Source: Apostichopus japonicus
Taxonomy: Eukaryota; Echinodermata; Holothuroidea; Aspidochirotida; Stichopodidae
NCBI RefSeq assembly: GCF_037975245.1
Contig: NC_092580.1
Location: forward strand, 18,054,001-18,118,000
Direction of reading: 5' to 3'
DNA length: 64,000 bases
Part shown: in pieces, positions 34,546 through 48,337 of the stretch
How positions within the stretch are numbered: position 1 is the stretch's first letter
Layout: each line of letters begins with the position of its first letter
The notes under the pieces: model-generated
Told to the model about the DNA's origin: nothing
Seen by the model: only the letters and a program-made list of their open reading frames with translations
Database searches by the model: none
Translations under genes and position numbers: made by a program

Positions 34546-34748
34546 TATGCATACTAGCACTGCAATATCCAATGTGCAAATTGGGAAACAAGGAACAATT
34601 AGTTTTCTTTTGAGACAAAATTAGGTGAAATCATGCTAGTTGCTAATGAAGGAATCTTCCGAATTAGAGTTTATTTCTTGTTAATATCTTAACAAATTTT
34701 TCCATTCGAAATAGCTTTGAGTTTGAACCACAGAAATTCATTAAAAGT

Positions 34749-35013
34749 CAAGGGCGTAGCCAGGATTTGCAATGTTGTACGCACGACTATCCGAGCGGAG
34801 CGCCACCATCGGTTGGCGCGGAGCGTACTAGAAAATTTTTGGTTTTACAAACCCCTCAGATGGCCGGAAACGGCCCTTCCCGAGTGTTCATTCTGGTTCC
34901 CTGGCCTCTTGCTAACTTGAGACACCTCAATTTTTATGTAGAAAAAGGGCACATTTTTAACCTGAGGAAAAGTGGGGGGGGCACGTCCCCCCCCCCCGGT
35001 TCCGCCGCCCTTG
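34749..35013 (+). mobile_element. hAT-like element family C, copy 3, complete
   Basis: The left end CAAGGGCGTAGCCAGGAT and the reverse complement of the right end, CAAGGGCGGCGGAACC, share their first eight bases. The interior block CGAGCGGAGCGCCACCATCG, GTTGGCGCGGAGCGTAC and AGAAAATTTTTGGTTTT is shared with 18290 and 19536. A C12 run sits beside the right end. Length 265 bp. Flanks TTAAAAGT and CTCCGTGA do not match, so the duplication is lost or the insertion is rearranged. Confidence 0.65.
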
Positions 35014-35625
35014 CTCCGTGAGCACGTTTTCTGCGAAACTACATTGACAGAGTACAAACTTGAACGTCTAACTAATGACATTAAAGTTTCATCGCCATAC
35101 ATCAGCAGTCCAAAACGGATAACACCTAAGGTTTCATGTCTCTGGAAAGCTTTAAGGGAGTAACTACATGGCTGATTTTGATTTAGGTCCAAACGTTTGA
35201 ACTTGAAATCGGCAATATAACCTTTTGATTCCCAATTTGTCAAAATCGTTTACTTTGAACGGTTTACCTCAAAGATCTTATTACTCTGTAACAAAAGGTG
35301 AGGTAATCCCTTATTTTGCCATTCATGATGCAGTTGCAATGAACAATGTATACATAGTCATACACTAGCATATTCTTACGTGATATGTCTTTCTACATGT
35401 TTCTGGAAATGTCTTACATTTGGAGTACATAGTTTATAGTGTCTAGCTGATATACTGTCAAGTTTGAGTAGTAAGCTATGCATACTTTATGAAACCCAGA
35501 CTGCTGTTTTATTACTATAACGCTCATCCAATTGTAAACCTCTCAAGTGTCCGGCTCTGAGAAGCACTACAACTGTCGGCTTGGACAAGGGGGACGACGG
35601 GGTCCAACTTTCTATACATTAGACT

Positions 35626-35990
35626 GGAAACTAAAACTTGCATGACAGATATAGTCCTGGGGGGGGGGGGGCGGACCCTTAAAGAAAGACAGCATTTAAG
35701 CATAGCGTAGATTGCCGAAGAGGAAAACTCTTGAACTATACAAGACAAACGTTTGCCAGGGTGATGGGATGTTGTCATATTTACAAACATTGTTAATGCT
35801 GATAAAGGTTACGTTATAAGGATACACTGGAAACTTAGCCTCCATGAAGATATAGTCCTGGTGGGACCCTCAAAGAAAGACAGCATTTATTAGCATGCGT
35901 AGATTGCATTTATTAGCATAGCGTAGATTGTCGAAGAGGAAAACTCTTGAACAATACAAGACAAACTTGCCAGGGTGATGTCATGGATTC
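35626..35990 (+). repeat. Diverged tandem duplication, about 200-bp unit
   Basis: Copy 1 (about 35626-35790) and copy 2 (about 35828-35990) share ACTGGAAACT, AGATATAGTCCTGG, AAAGAAAGACAGCATTTA, TAGCATAGCGTAGATTG, CGAAGAGGAAAACTCTTGAA, ATACAAGACAAAC and TTGCCAGGGTGATG. Copy 1 has a G13 run (35659-35671) where copy 2 has GGTGGG. Copy 2 has an extra internal doubling of the GCGTAGATTGCATTTATTAG part. Confidence 0.88.
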
Positions 35991-38900
35991 ACAACAGGGT
36001 CAATACTGGCAAGGTTACGTATATATGTTCACTTCTATTAGTGTTTACAACGTTTAGGTCTACATCTATATTAAGATTATATAAATACTGTCCATATTGA
36101 GTTGATTTTGACCATTATTTAACTTACCCTTACGAACATTCCTTACCAATGTTGCGCATTAGCATTGACCTATTGACTATATACAGTCGTGACTTGGTTA
36201 CTAACAAAAAGGTCTTTTCTTCCCTATTATTTCCCTTAATGGTTTGGTTTGTACATATTTGGTTACCACTCAAATCAACAAAAGTGTGTCTGGGTGACGA
36301 AATTTTCAAGATGCAAATCACGTTCACCAAACAATCATTCGTTTACCTTCACTTGATAACAAATAAATAAACAAAAACACCCCTGGAGGATGGGGCAGAG
36401 GTGTCAAGTTGTGTTCAATTTTAGTCTTATTATAGTAAAAGTCCGTATGTTTGAGACAATTTAGGACAAAACGTAAAAGCTTCCCTACAAAAACTTTCTG
36501 AGTTGGGTTTGGGTTGAATTGAGTTGATGATTTTCCTTTTTTTTTCTTTTAACCTCATTTGACAAATGTTTTGACGATATTAAAATCCTATTAGAATCTA
36601 CATCTTTAGCTGGCATATAGTTAAGATTGATTTGAAATAATGAAATAAAAAGTTGAATTTTTTTTTGACATTTTCATAATTTGCGTTGAACATGTGATTA
36701 CTATATAGAGATATAAAATTGTCTGGGCTACGAATGTTGAGAACGAAATGGAATTATGAAGTACTTGCTTAGTCAATGCTTCATTCTAAATATTAACATT
36801 AGTTTAATAACTTCGAGGGCACATATCGAGAGTCAATAAGTTCGTGCATCGTGCCTCGCAGTGCCAGTAAAGGTTGACATACTTATTTACTTTTACATCT
36901 GTTCGAACGATTCTGTGTACAGTGTAATCGTTTCCGGGGTGAAGTTGAACGTATGTCGATAAAGGGTTTTAAGAAAGTCATCAATTTGACGTATACATTC
37001 ATAGCACCTTAACAACTTATAAACATACGTATACCACATTCAAAGGAGTCGTGGAACGTCACATCAATTGATATGTCGAGTCGAGTCATTGCAATAAATT
37101 TCCCTCTAGTATATTTGACTCTAGTATTATCTCTATGGGGAAAAGTTGAAGAACTTATTCAAGTCACATGACTTTTTAAATTTAGTGACTCGAGGCAAAG
37201 AGTCGTTGCAAAACGAGTACTCAGTGTCCATGGCCCTTGGCAATGAGTTATTAATGAGCCATAGCTAAGACACTAGTTTCGAGGACCACACAACGGTGGT
37301 GTAAAACATATTGTGTTTATGAAACGAAGTGGAAAGTATTTTACATCGTCTATGCTAAGTAAAGATACTCCGTTCTTATTTTTCTCAAAAGTATTGAAGT
37401 TTATCGAAGCGAAAAGCACCAGCTGAACTTTTCATGATTCAATTTGTAGAGTTGATTGTATCGATTGTAAAAAAGACAGTCTTATTGATTTATATGTAAA
37501 ATCGAAAACTTAAAACTAGAGCGTTTCCAGAAACTACAGACGATATGCAAACTTGATGTACTAACATCATATAAGCCACAGTGAAATGCATAAGACCACT
37601 AAACATATTATATTTGTGTTACTTCAATTTTGCCAAGTCCACAAAATCGATTCATTTAAGTGCTTACTTCTTACCTTGAGTTCCACGAAATCATTGGTGA
37701 TAATGCGTTGCTTTGAGTGCCTTTAAGTGTTTCTCCACATGATTGGTTTAAGTGATTGGAAACTTAGTTCTCAATTGTTAATAGAAATATAGACTTTCTC
37801 TCAACTCTCTCAAGCTCAGAAAATTATACTAAAGGCCGCCTAAATTGCAATACTCTCTCAATTGTGTGGTTTAACCGTATACAGTGTGAACACTGTAGTC
37901 TCAACAATCTGTAACGCATTTATAGATCGACTTGTTTCTACTTTCTTTTCTGTTGTTTTATTTCGTGTTGCTTCCGAAGAGGTACAACCCCCCCCCCCCA
38001 ATATGTGTCTTAAACTAGGTAGTCTAGTCTGTTTGAAAGACTTGACATAAACTGAACCGGCCGATGAGTGGATTCACCGAGCATCAATCGGTTAGTGCCT
38101 GAATGCCCAGAGTTATAGCGGACCCACTTTAACCTGCATATAATCTTCTCATCAAAGCCGTTTGTTTAACACGTTTGCGTACAGGTTTCTCGTTCCATTG
38201 CCCATGTACTTACAAAGGTGGCATGCAAATGCGAGCTAAAGGACTGGGATCATAATATAATACGTTTATGTATATGTATATGCGACTGCCATGCATGATG
38301 ATCTTCCTGTATATATGAACGTATCGAATGATGTTTGTAACATGAAAAATGTATAGCGCCACAACGCCTTCCCAAAAACGTAGTACCGTATTTATTGAAA
38401 ATTCGATATGGTAGTTGAAGTTAAATCCAAGGTAAAGATTGTTTAATAAACAAACGCCGAACCAATATGATCATATCCACAATTTATGCCGTTTTATTTC
38501 ATCATCATTAGCCTATAACTGTAGTTGACATTAACACAAACTTCACTTCACGAACAACACCCCAGCATAGCGATTATTTGATCATGGCGTACATTGCGAT
38601 CCAAGTATGATCAATGGAACATTAATGCTACCTTAAAGATAACTATCAACGGCATCTGATTACGTCTGTAGCGTAACTTAATATCTTGTATAATCAAATA
38701 CACAAGAACGCTTTAGTTATTTTGTTGGTTTAACGCACTCATGTCACTGTATTTACACAGTAAAGCTGAGAGGCCCCTGCACTCCTTGCCAATTACAGTG
38801 TCCTCCCCTACACCAGAAATAACGTCCTACGTCTTGCGAAAGTCTCCAAAGTGTCCAACAGTGATCAACGGGTCGTCTAAAATCGATATACATGTACCAC

Positions 38901-41900
38901 CTACAGCCACAATTTTGACACAAGATGTACCTTTCCTGTATACGTATATACGCTATACTTTACATTGACTGTAAGTTGACTGCATCTGATGGTAAGGAGT
39001 GAAATATGGTAATGTGCCATAGACAACTTCATTAAATTAAGAATTGTTTATGTCATACAAAGGAATGCCCATTTATATAGGGCTAGTCTAATCGAAAACT
39101 TAGAGAAAGCCCCTCACTTCACGTTGTTAGGCATCTGTATAACCGAAGCTAATTCTTACTTGAAGGTGAGAGGGTTGTTCGTTGAATACGACGTCTGAAT
39201 CGCGTTTGGAGACATATATCCATGTTGGTTACAACAGTGACGTACACTTATAGTAGTCTGGTATAGGAAACACTGTACTGTTATCATGCATGGTATATTC
39301 AGCTATACTTTGTAGCCTATTTTGTAAGACCAGAATATCATGATTGCAACGAGTTTAATTATTTACTAAATGTTACTCCCAAAATAGATTCATTGTTCCG
39401 TTATGTTTGAGTCAAAGAAAGCTTTATACATGATTAACCTACATATTCGAAGAGCATACACCTATCCAACACAAAGTTAGTGCACTAGATTTGTGTTGTG
39501 TATATATCTATTAATAGCTTTACCGTGATGAATAGTATAGACTATACATGATATGTAGTGGAAGAGAGAACTTTCTTTATTTGTCACGATCTCCCATCAA
39601 TGATGCTTTCGATCGTATGAACTTTGAGATGGTGACCAACTTTCTCTGGCATGGGAAGTCATCACATATTAACTTCAGCTTGAAACATGCTCGTGGTTAT
39701 GGACAGGCCTCACGAGGGGGTTGGTGGGACTCCGGGAAACATGGGATGAAATTAATAAGTAATTTCATTTTCAGAGTAAACACAAGGAAATTGAAGACTT
39801 ACAAAAACAGACGAAGTTTATGTCCCCGAGGTGCGACCTGCCTCCCTTTCTCTCTCGACGCCCCTGGTGATGGGATCAGGGGGGGGGGGGTATGGAGGTT
39901 GCTGGGTGAGGGAGATAAAAGGTGTCGCAATTCAAATGTTCTTCATGTCAATGGATTCAGTTGGCAGTTAAGGCATCTCGGTTCTTATACCCGGTAAGGA
40001 TACATGATAACATTAACATTCCCTAACGTGTTTCGAAAATGGGTCAAAACATATTGAGATATTGCCTTGTTTTCCACAGTACTACGTGGAGAGGGGATAG
40101 AGAAGAAAATCAATGTCTGTATAGAAAGAACAGTGACCCTGAAGTACCTCAGTCGCAGGGAACGATATAATATATTTCACTGTCCCGAAGTTAGACACGA
40201 CTGAGTGACTTCATGTAAAATGATCTACCTAAGAGAGGCAAAAGGGCTTGACGTAACAATATGTCGTTCCTAGACTTAGTGATCAAGCAGAGAGGGATAG
40301 TTTTGAGATGCATGAAGGAAGATACGAGGAGGATGGGAGAGAATAGTACACGTATAGAGACGTAAAATAATTAGTCAGTAGCTGTATAAAGGATATGGTG
40401 CATTAGCTATAACCACCTCGATATGTCTTCAAGTGAGTTAAATTAATAACAAAACAACAATATAGAGGTGATATGACAGTGTTTGATTCGGGTATTAAGT
40501 CCATCCGAAATATCTTCGAGCATTTTCGAATATTTCAGAAATCCGAACATTGAGCATACCAATATCTGATTGTAAGTACATGCTATACCAGGCCAGACGA
40601 AAGAGGGACAGAACAGGGGGGGGGGCGGGTACAGGTCTGGTGTTTGGAATTAATCAGGGAGCCCGGTGAAACATGAACAGATATATAGCCCGACAAAATT
40701 TGCATGGGTATAGAATAATGTGTTTTCATATTTTATCATGTAAAATGACACTCCCCCCCCCCCCAACAGAGGTTGCCCCGCTCACGACGCCTCTATTTGC
40801 TATACTATCCTGGTAAACCTAAGTACCGAATGTAATATTGATATTATTTGAATAAACGTTATTTTTCTTGAATTAGGGTTTATTTCAATATCGGAATTAA
40901 ATCGTTATGTTTGTGTAATCATGCTCTTTGATCAGAGTTTTACAAAGTGTCAACTAATTGTAAATTGTATATAACGACTCTTTTCGTGAAGGTCACTATT
41001 TTTCGAACTTTAACTACCATTGTTTATTGACACAGTGAATCGTAACGAAGTTATTTATTTGGTGACAATAATTATATAGTGTTGTGCAAAAGGTGTACAC
41101 AGTTGGACGAATAAGTCCTATAAGGACCTGAGCAGATTTTGTCAGAAATACTCTATTTTCCTTGAATCTTACCGTTACGGAAAAAAGTTCCGTCTCTTAA
41201 GTCAAAAAGCTGATGTCGGAATACATACATGTAATGATTCCTTTAAATATGTGAGCACATGCTATTATTCAGTTCAACTATGGCATATAAGCCACTTTGT
41301 CTGCGTAGTCACAGTTTACATATACCAATGCAAGATTAGAGCCTTGTACTACATGGATAAATTGAACTCGTACACGTACTTTATTAACACGTACTATTTG
41401 CATGCTACGAGTACTGGAGTGGGTTGTTCTCAAGGTACCACAAATCTGTACAACAAATCTGTGATTCGACTCAGTCTAGTTTTAGAAAGTACTCATCTCA
41501 ACTTAGACAGGACATATGTCTATATGTCAACAAATTAATAAATATAGTAAGGTTCAAATCATGTCATCGTCTCTGTTGTCTACACTCGGACCTATGACAA
41601 GATATCAACAATAACTCTATCACCGTCTCATATTCAATTGTTTAATTAACGAATAACAGTGAAACTATCCGGAAGTGAAATATCTCAAGGGGAGCCTCGC
41701 ATCATATGTTAGCATACTCCAAATAATTGCCTCATTGGCTTACACACTAAATCGCCAAAGTAAGGTGGTCTGTAAGTCCTTGTAAAAGTTCTCACTAGCC
41801 AAACCCTATACCCATCACTGGTAAGCTGGCATGTTGGCCATTCACGGCATCATCAATTTTCCATATCATGACCATGAAGACTTTTCGCTATAAGAAGCTA

Positions 41901-44900
41901 ACGTTTTCGTCACTTGTAAACAAACCCCTTCACTCAGAAGTAACCAATGTTCGAACGCTGCTCCTGTGGTCTAAAATTGCCTCAGTTGACTTTACACCAC
42001 ATGTACTTCCATTCATGCTCTTCAACATCCAAGCTACAAAAAACAAACAGAATTGTTTGGTAACATATTAAAAGAAGACGTTTTCCCGATGCTTTTAGTC
42101 ACTTTTCGCGAGGGAGAACACTCGGGCGGATTGATATAGACTCTATATCGAGTATGCCACCATATGTTTAGAACTAGCTATAAATCGGTCGATCTTACTG
42201 CTCTAGATAAAAAGAATAGAGCTTAAACACTGGCAACGTCCATTAAAACAAGTGATCCAAAATGGCGGCTGCGTCAAGCTCTATGCCATCAGTATAGACA
42301 AGCACTTTGTTTGTCGCTTTTCTCAAATGTCTCTTGGTGATGGATCTGTCGTCCATTTTAGGAAATCTTCTCAAATATGTAGGACATTAGTACTGCGTAC
42401 CTTAAGTAGAATAGGCCCATCGATCCATGCGATTTCTAAGCAGACACTGATGATTTTGGTGTAGCCTAACTGTCAACAGTGTTTTTGCTTTTAAGAGCCT
42501 AACCAGTAATTTTATAATTTAGTTTCTTCTCGCATTCTGATCAGTATGTCTCGCGTATGTAAATGTAGCCTATATATGATTTTTTTTTGGAACTGACGTT
42601 ATTCATGTAAACCCTAAATAATACGAGAGTAGTAAGCCTACCTTATGAATAATTGGTTAACTTCATTGACACACTTAGACGTTATCAACGAGTAAAATAA
42701 AAAGCAGACTAATTGCTCACATTTGACATATTTTAAAGGTATGTAACGTGGATAGCCTATTAAGAAATGTGTATAAACGAAACATGTGCTTTGAACATAC
42801 TGTTAGAGAATGACACAGCATGCATGAATGTCTGACTAAGTTCATCTCTAAAAAAACAAAAAACATATCAATGTTAGGAAAAAGATATTGAGATTAGGTT
42901 TCCAACAGATCGGAATATCGCTGAATAACCGATAACCGATAACTGTCGGATTGTATGCCTCCAGAATATTCCTTTAAAGTCCACAAGGGACAAGGTTTCT
43001 CATCACTCTGTAGTTCTTTATTGACGGTTGGAAAGATGATGAGACACGTTTCTCAGTTCACGGGGCATTCTGATGCAAATACATCACGTATCGCCAAGTT
43101 GGCCTTATTCGTGAAGAGATGTTGTGTTTGCACTGTCATTAAGGAAATCCCGTGACGACGACATGGTATGCTCTGGTGCGTAAAGGAAGAACACATACAT
43201 AGTTGATATACATAAAGTATGCCATGGTGGACACATGGACATGTATAGACAGTTGGGTAGTCTTATAAAGCTTGTCATCTTCATATGGTAACCGCTCAAG
43301 CTCTTTTTAGTAATATTGCAACCTATTGTATGTGTGTGTTTTTTGAATCCACAGTAAATATTGTACTGAACTTAAATATTCCAATTAGAGTTCTATTGCT
43401 ATTTGCACTATGATTATTATCATTTTCATAAAGACTGCAGCAGGAAGTTTTGACATGTAATAAATTGAGAAGCCTGCAGTATAGTGCGCAATAGTATAGG
43501 AAGATCTTATCTGATAGAATTCATGTGGTATTTCAACGAAAGTAATAAAGCTAAGAAAGAAGTAACATCGTTGCAGAAATATCATTAAACGGCTATTTGG
43601 TTTCCCAAAACATTGAAATAGCAAAGTTAAGGATAACTGACGGTGATGAAAATGACTTAATGGCATTCATAAATTATTGCCTTCTTAGGTCAGTGATCTC
43701 TAGAATTGTCCAATCCCGGCTACCTTCAAAATGCAGACCTCGCACTCTATAGTGTATGAAACAGTACGGAAAACGAAGAAATTTGTAATACGATTTTTAG
43801 AATTAGATTTCAAGAATTTATTCTGCTTGATTTAAGACATCCCACTGCGAGCAATCCATTTTAGATGGAGGTTCATGGGTTTGATTCTGGGAATTAGCTC
43901 TATATATATGAAAGATAAGATGAGTATTCTGTACCAGGCTGCATATCGAGGCACAATCAATAAAGACTTTCTCTTCTTGCTGGTTTACATGTCTGTGATT
44001 CCGTCTCTTCCCTTCAAGTAATTGTGACGTCATCTCTGCTGATGTAGTCAATACAAACGCCAATGTCTTTAGTATACTCTTTGGAAACAGTTTTGCAAAA
44101 GTTATAATTAAAAAGATTAAAACCTTCTGCAGACTAAAAAACGATTGTTTATAGAATATTATTTAATCAACACGACCAATAATACTACGTTTTCTAATTT
44201 CATTTTCGGATAAAGTAGAGTTTGAACGCAATAATATTTTCCGGCTGTACTTTATATGTAGTTGTATTATTCTAGACTAAATTAATATGAACATTTTTAA
44301 GCAGGGGATGAGGTCATAAATCGTTAAAGAGTTATTATTTTTCGATATGTTATGTTCCTGTAGATTTTATATACCAAATGGTTATAGTTATCGTTAGTTT
44401 TAAGCATAAAATGCAATGATGGTTTCAAAGATATCATTATTTCTTCAAAATGAGCTGACATGTATATATATACGCTTAGGCACATTGCAGTACGATTACT
44501 CATCACAGTAGAAGAATGCATTCCATTTCTAATGGATTTTCTGGCTAACGAACATGTAGGTTGCTTAACATATCTTTCCCATATCCAAAAATATGCTTAT
44601 TCCTATACGCAAATTTCATATCTACAAATCAAGTCTCAACGTTAGCAAACCTTTCACAGTATAGTTGACACATGGAGCTATATGGTTGACCTAAGTTTGC
44701 ATACACTTTTTGGGACGAACTTTGGTATTCACGGTACTCGATCAAACTACCGGCTCATTTCATATAATTATGCACTCTAAAGCCCATGTGTCTCAAAACT
44801 GGTTCCTAGAGATCGCAGCACTCGTGAATTTAGTCACTATATGTTTGCCTTGTGGGGGAGATTAACCAGTTTGGGGATAATATTGCACAGGAAAGCAGAA

Positions 44901-46120
44901 ATTAAAACAACATAGAGAAGGAAAAGTAAATTAACATGAGAGCCGCGTATATATGCTCTGGGAATGACGTTGATTACTGAGAAGGTTCACTTCTGATAAA
45001 CACATCACCCAAGAAAAAACATCATTATATGTGTAAGTGTATATGCTACTAGTGACGTCATCAAATGACGTCAACAACTGGATTGTTTTTATAATATGAT
45101 GAATACGACAATGATCCTGTTCAGATATCCACGAGTATTGGATTCGCGTCATTTATATATATTGCAATCATTTTCAGTTGCTAACATTGTAAAAGTATTT
45201 TGCAATTCATCGTTAGTGTGTGGCAGAAATGTTAATAACGTAATAACGATGATTATACAAAAATATTAATCAATTTGATCAAACCGTTAGAATGCTTTCT
45301 TGATTTTTGTTTTCAATACAAAGATTGTTAGATGAGAGCGATTTAAAGAAAATCAATTCGATTTTTCATAAAATTTAAATTCCAAATATCGTTCTGACAA
45401 ATATAAAATATTATCATTTTGAATGGCCAACTTAATAAACAAGAAGCAAAGCAATAAATTAAGGCAAACAACTTTTCCTGATTTACAATTACAAATTTGA
45501 GCAGTTAATCTCATGAAACTGTATTGAAATGGTTCACGGCGTGGTGAAAATGTTGGGATTCTACAAAATATGTGTTTCTTCTTTAACTATTCGGTCTCAA
45601 AGCGGAAAACCGTGTCCCTGCTTCGAATACACCCTCGTCTTTATAAACCAGATGATAAATATTGCATTCAATGACAGACGTATACCTAGGAAAACGATTT
45701 ATTTCGACAGATAAACTGCGCAAACTGAACAAAAACGAGAGCAGAGTTTAAAACATTGTTTATGATACCGTTTTGCGATACTTTCGTGTTGCATAATTAA
45801 AGAATTTCGTACCGAATTGTATCTGACAAATGTTATCTGCTAATGACTTATAGAAATTGATATCAGATCAACTACGAGAGCAGACTCAAATATTTTCCTT
45901 CGAGATTCCTGTTCCTGAGCATTGTTAAATGTCAGTGTTTGTCAAGAGATATGCTTCATCTTCGCTTTATCTCTCCTATACAAAGTAACGTGTGTTTTCA
46001 TTCGTATTATACAAGCTGTCAGGAGTAATGTCTTCTGACATTACATCTTAATTTAACTGAATTTGCTGAACATATATCGTACTGTACTGAACAACCAACC
46101 TAGGCTTACAGGCTGCCAGT
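35991..46120. other. Long gene-free stretch
   Basis: About 10 kb with no recognisable protein or RNA gene; the longest frames are 149 codons or fewer and look random. C- and G-runs lie near 37988, 39881, 40616 and 40751. CRE-like TGACGTCA sites lie at 44025-44032, 45053-45060 and 45066-45073. Confidence 0.5.
45053..45073. promoter_or_regulatory. Pair of perfect CRE palindromes
   Basis: TGACGTCA at 45053-45060 and again at 45066-45073, 13 bp apart start to start. This is the full CREB/ATF binding site. No gene is visible beside them, so an enhancer role is only possible. Confidence 0.4.
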
Positions 46121-46493
46121 CAGTGGCGTAGGAAGGTACTTTTGAGTGGGGGGGGGGGGCTGAAGACTGATGGTCGGCCTAGGGGAGGGGTCTAAGGGGA
46201 GGGGGTGTCCCCCTCCCCTTTTTATTATTTTTGCATTTCCAGGTGGCCTCAGTAGCAATTTGGTGCAATATAGCACACGTCAACACCCACTCCATTTTGT
46301 AAATAATTTTGCATTTTCACCTGGCCTTAGATGCAATTTGGTGCTCCAAATGAGATTTTTTTCTCATTTGGAAATGAAAAAGGGGTTTTCTGACTTGCGG
46401 AGCGGGGGGGGGGGGGGAGCGGAATGATACTTCCGCCCCCATATTTTTCACTGGGTGGCTGGCGCCCCCAGCCCCCCGGTTCCTACGCCCTTG
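46121..46493 (+). mobile_element. hAT miniature element family A, copy 1
   Basis: The left end is CAGTGGCGTAGGAAGG and the right end, in reverse complement, CAAGGGCGTAGGAACCGGG. It is close to the copy at 58892 along its whole length: GGTACTTTTGAGTGGGGG, GGCTGAAGACTGATGG, CATTTCCAGGTGGCCTCAG, TGCAATTTGGTGCTCCAAAT and GCGGAATGATACTTCCGC. GGCTGCC occurs on both sides (46111-46117 and 46494-46500) but offset by three bases from the left end, so the duplication is imperfect. 373 bp, no coding capacity. Confidence 0.8.
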
Positions 46494-47382
46494 GGCTGCC
46501 TATACACATTCCTTCCAAGAAAACATTTTCTTTCAGTTTCTTTGTCGTCATGTAAATGCTCATTGAATGACGTGCTTACATCAGTCCGAAACAATCGACA
46601 AATTGATGGCCAGATGTAGTTACCAGCTATGTACTGTGTGTGGGTATGTATGTGTCTGCGTGTGCGTGAATGACATAGACCTTTAAAGTTTTGTATGTTA
46701 CAATTGATCAATGTGATTACATTTACCCTAATATACAGGCAAACTTGTTTATCGCATGGCATTCTGACGCTTTCTCTAATCTGTCCATTGTCTTCTCTAA
46801 GTTAATCAACTGTCAATCTGCCTGAAAGTAATCCGTCGAAAACGAGATTATAGAAAGAGAAGAAACATTTGAACAGTCTGATGTGCAAAACTATCATCGT
46901 TTATAGGAAAGAAAAAAACTTATTTCTAGTGGCATAGTCGGCAGTAGAAACGACTGAAAATTGGGGGACAAAATAAAGCAGAGACCGGAGCAAGATCGGA
47001 TACTTATACTGTAATAGTAGACGTCATATACCATATGTATCTATGTGTCTCGGAAGTTTCTAGTTTTTCTTTCGTTTTTGATTTTTTATTGTTTATTGTT
47101 TGTAAACTGATTAATTGACGAAATAATGAAAAATCCTTTTAAATTAGATCTACTCATAAGGGAAAATACGAATAAGCAACACATAAGAGGGTATTATTGC
47201 TTATGTTTATGGTTAACTTATGTTAGATTTCACATTTTTACAGATTTTCACAATTAAACATAGCCTCCTTGAGTCGTTAATGTGATTATCAGTACATTGA
47301 AGATACTGTGTAAGCATGTAATGGTATCGGTAGTACTATTTCGTTCTGCAGTAAACGTGTTTTTTTTCCATGTGGTATAACC

Positions 47383-48329
47383 CCTAGGTTCTCAACCTTT
47401 TTCTCTCCAGGGACCCCTTGAGATAAAGTGAAATGTTTGGAGGACCCCCGGACAGTGACCGCCGGCCTGGGGGTGGGGTACAAGGGGTGTCTCCCTCCCC
47501 TTTTGGTTTTTTTTATAATGTTTGAGGGTTAGATGCGAAATGGTGCATTATTTTGGGACTTCTGAAGTAAATTTATGTTCAAGAATTAATGTTTAGAAAT
47601 GCATTTTTCTGGGCCTGGAATGCAGTTTTCTTAGACCTGCAAGTATTGCTAGGCATAGGCGGTTAGGCCTACTTGGAAATTCTTTCTTTCAAATTATATA
47701 TTTCCCAATTAAATTTTAATTTGGAAGCGATGAGTTGTCAGATACAAACTGGTTGATTCTGCATGAGGTCAGGAGAATTATGTGTTTTCTTTGTCAGAGA
47801 TAGCTGCAAATGGCATGCACCGTTTGTTTGTGTCAAATCCAAGTTAGTTATAACTTTTCCTCCACCAAAGCCTTATAACTACCGCGCTTCGCTGTGTCAA
47901 CAGTGAGCAACGCATCGTAGTTATTGCTCTGCATATTAGGATGTATAGTGTGCAGTTAAGTTGTACACAACACTCGGGTGGCATGTTATCCATACCTCAC
48001 CGAATGTATACCAATGAGAAACTATATTACTTGTTTTCATCGGGGAACGCACGATTCAACATTTATCGACTACTGACCATGGTCTGCTCATCAGGGTCCG
48101 ACGTATTGACGGCTAGCCTAGCCTAGATTTCTAGAGGCATACATACTTCTTCCTTCGACTATATCTCTCATTCCATTTTTCACGAACCTCTTCGGCTTTC
48201 GCGGACTCTTATTTTTCACGGACCCTTATTTTTTCACGGACCCCCTGCGGACCCCTTTGCCCTCACGGACCCCCAAATAAATTTCACGGACCCCCTAGGG
48301 GTCCGCGGACCCCAGGTTGAGTAACCTGG
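47383..48329 (+). mobile_element. Non-autonomous hAT element family D, copy 1 (947 bp), perfect 8-bp target duplication
   Basis: The left end CCTAGGTTCTCAACC and the reverse complement of the right end, CCAGGTTACTCAACC, form the inverted ends. GTATAACC flanks both sides (47375-47382 and 48330-48337). Near the right end CACGGACC is repeated at 48217, 48235, 48264 and 48284, with variants beside them, resembling subterminal transposase-binding repeats of hAT elements. The only frame inside (61 codons at 47941-48126) has no transposase features. It is almost identical to copy 2 at 49844-50791. Confidence 0.9.
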
Positions 48330-48337
48330 GTATAACC

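Noticed and set aside
39548-39997. 149-codon plus-strand frame
   Set aside because: Runs through a G-rich tract and has no domain-like pattern.
47941-48126. 61-codon frame repeated identically on the minus strand at 50048-50233
   Set aside because: The identity is explained by the two transposon copies. The frame lacks transposase motifs, and its conservation reflects recent copying.
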